Assembly: GCA_027008665.1 (NCBI GenBank)
Contig: JALVEA010000374.1
Location: 1 to 8,049, forward strand
Length of the DNA stretch: 8,049 bases
Reading direction: 5' to 3'
Source of the DNA: Thiotrichaceae bacterium
Lineage (GTDB): Bacteria; Pseudomonadota; Gammaproteobacteria; Thiotrichales; Thiotrichaceae
A program made the translations under genes and the position numbers. Positions within the stretch are counted from its first letter, which is position 1, and each line of letters opens with the position of its first letter. Under the pieces are notes generated by a model. The model was not told the DNA's origin. It made no database searches and worked only from the letters and a program-made list of their open reading frames with translations. Shown here one piece after another: positions 6,917 to 8,049 of this stretch.

Positions 6917-6945
6917 ATTCTACTCTATCCAGAGCGATTAAAACA
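6917..6945 (-). promoter_or_regulatory. Weak candidate promoter for rnr-rlmB
   Basis: On the minus strand TAGAAT (complement of 6917-6922) is a good -10 match, 5 of 6, placed 36 bases before the rnr start codon and followed by GCGC. The region 17 bases upstream (6940-6945, TGTTTT) hardly resembles a -35 box. It lies in the 68-bp gap after trpC, the only non-coding gap in the minus-strand cluster, which is where an rnr promoter would be expected. I see no clear rho-independent terminator for trpC there. Confidence 0.25.
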
Positions 6946-6948
6946 CAT

Positions 6949-7755
6949 TTACATTTTAAGTGAAAATAAGGTTTTCAAAGCCAAACCAGGATCATCAGAA
7001 CGCATAAATGCTTCACCTACTAAAAAGGTATTAATCTTGTTATCACGCATTATTTTTATATCATCAAGCGTATGGATGCCACTTTCTGTCACCACAATAC
7101 GATCATCAGGAATGAGTGATAATAGTTCGATGGTTGTATCTAAATTTGTTTCAAAAGTACGCAAATTACGGTTATTAATCCCAACTAAGGTTGCTTCAAG
7201 TGGTAAAGAACGTAATAATTCTTCTTTATCATGCACTTCAATTAAAACATCCATCCCTAATTTGCGCGCTAAGGTGTAGAGACTCCATAGATTCTCATCT
7301 TCTAAAATAGAGACAATTAATAAAATACAATCTGCACCGATTGCTCTAGCTTCATACACTTGATAGGGTTCTAAAATAAAGTCTTTACGGATTACAGGTA
7401 AATCACAAGCCGCTCTCGCCTGTTGTAAGTATTCTTCTGAACCTTGAAAAAAATCTTTATCGGTCAATACTGAAAGGCAACTCGCTCCCCCTTTTTCATA
7501 ACTCAATGCAATTTCAGCAGGATTAAAGTCCTCCCGTATGACTCCTTTACTAGGCGAGGCCTTTTTAATTTCAGCAATCACTGCGGATTGATTTAGCGTA
7601 AGTTTAGCCTGTATTGAACCAACAAAGGGACGTATTGTTGATGCATTCGTAACCTCTTGTTTGAGTTGATCTAAGCTTTTAAGTGCCTCGCGTTTTGTAA
7701 TTTCTTCATATTTTCGTTTCACTATTTTTTTAAGAATATCGGGCGTATTATTCAT
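6949..7755 (-). CDS. trpC: Indole-3-glycerol phosphate synthase TrpC
   Basis: Closes the indole ring of tryptophan by turning 1-(2-carboxyphenylamino)-1-deoxyribulose 5-phosphate into indole-3-glycerol phosphate. It is a single (beta/alpha)8-barrel enzyme of 268 aa, monofunctional, unlike the TrpC-TrpF fusion of E. coli. Catalytic and phosphate-binding segments are all present: AVIAEIKKASPSKG (Glu62, Lys64), VIRKDFILEPYQV (the central Lys124), LIEVHDKEEL (Glu173), VGINNRNLRTFE (Asn194), VTESGI (Glu224, Ser225) and FLVGEAFMR near the C-terminus. I chose the ATG at 7755, giving MNNTPDILKKIV, the usual family start. An in-frame ATG at 7770 would add MRYLP and has no ribosome site. The chosen start overlaps the end of trpD by 8 bp, so the two genes are in one operon. 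Confidence 0.95.
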   Translation of the reverse strand: MNNTPDILKKIVKRKYEEITKREALKSLDQLKQEVTNASTIRPFVGSIQAKLTLNQSAVIAEIKKASPSKGVIREDFNPAEIALSYEKGGASCLSVLTDKDFFQGSEEYLQQARAACDLPVIRKDFILEPYQVYEARAIGADCILLIVSILEDENLWSLYTLARKLGMDVLIEVHDKEELLRSLPLEATLVGINNRNLRTFETNLDTTIELLSLIPDDRIVVTESGIHTLDDIKIMRDNKINTFLVGEAFMRSDDPGLALKTLFSLKM

Positions 7756-8049
7756 CGGCAAATATCTCATTTTTTGTTTGTGCTATTAAATCTGCTAGTT
7801 TTTCATCTGCTTTTCCAGAGGCAATGACCTCTAGTGCCTTATTAATGCCCGCTTGATGTGAGTCCGCTAAACCTGCTACATAAATAGCAGCACCTGCATT
7901 TAAGGCAACAATATCTCGTGCTGTTCCTGCTTGATTCTCCAGTACCGTCTTTAGCATGGCTAAACTTTCATTCGCATTTTCAACCCGTATACTATCGAGT
8001 GATTGCCTTTTTAAACCAAAATCTTCGGGCTTAATAGTGTATTCTGTGA
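7748..8049 (-). CDS. trpD: Anthranilate phosphoribosyltransferase TrpD, C-terminal end only
   Basis: C-terminal 100 or so residues of the enzyme that joins anthranilate to phosphoribosyl pyrophosphate in the second step of tryptophan synthesis. The frame is open to the window edge (TEYTIKPEDFGLKRQSLDS...), so the N-terminal two thirds, including the glycine-rich PRPP-binding loop, lie beyond 8049. Recognition rests on the family-typical PEDFGLKR, the ESLAML helix and the strongly conserved ARDIVALNAGAAIYVAGLA segment, followed by the usual final helices (ALEVIASGKADEKLADLI). The Met at 7957 is internal, not a start. The stop overlaps the trpC start by 8 bp. Nothing here suggests truncation other than the window boundary. 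Confidence 0.94.
   Translation of the reverse strand, partial: TEYTIKPEDFGLKRQSLDSIRVENANESLAMLKTVLENQAGTARDIVALNAGAAIYVAGLADSHQAGINKALEVIASGKADEKLADLIAQTKNEIFADE

Noticed and set aside
1..8049. A novel defence, mobile or biosynthetic gene system
   Set aside because: All protein genes belong to well-known housekeeping families. No spacer-repeat array, recombinase, toxin pair or orphan gene cluster is visible; the palindrome is the only unexplained element.

Overview
This window is an ordinary, gene-dense stretch of a fairly AT-rich gammaproteobacterial chromosome. The rnr-rlmB order, an RNase R with an N-terminal motif like that of E. coli, and the presence of sdhE point to Gammaproteobacteria. 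A lineage such as Thiotrichales or Methylococcales is a guess from style, not something the sequence proves. Nearly all the DNA is coding, genes within each group are tightly packed or overlap, and both window ends cut through genes.

Layout. Positions 1-2542 (+) carry the end of a succinate dehydrogenase operon: sdhA (N-terminus missing), sdhB and the flavinylation factor sdhE. Together these make and mature the soluble half of complex II; sdhC and sdhD are not in the window. Positions 2543-2803 are the only long non-coding stretch. It is filled largely by a 160-bp imperfect palindrome (2597-2756) that folds end to end into one hairpin and is flanked by GATG on both sides, which looks like a small MITE- or ERIC-like mobile repeat. 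Positions 2804-3848 (+) carry a family I inorganic pyrophosphatase followed by a single-domain rhodanese in a tight two-gene unit.

On the minus strand, running toward that unit, lie trpD (C-terminal end only), trpC, rnr and rlmB (8049 down to 3876). trpD and trpC overlap by 8 bp and encode steps 2 and 4 of tryptophan synthesis. A 68-bp gap follows, then rnr (RNase R, probable TTG start) and rlmB (23S rRNA Gm2251 methyltransferase), which overlap by ATGA. The rhodanese and rlmB genes converge with 27 bp between their stops.

I found no CRISPR, tRNA, rRNA, phage, toxin-antitoxin or defence genes and no new multi-gene system. The points most worth a second look are the palindromic element, a possible promoter for the pyrophosphatase formed at its right end, and the mitochondrial/alphaproteobacterial look of SdhA and SdhB in an otherwise gammaproteobacterial context.
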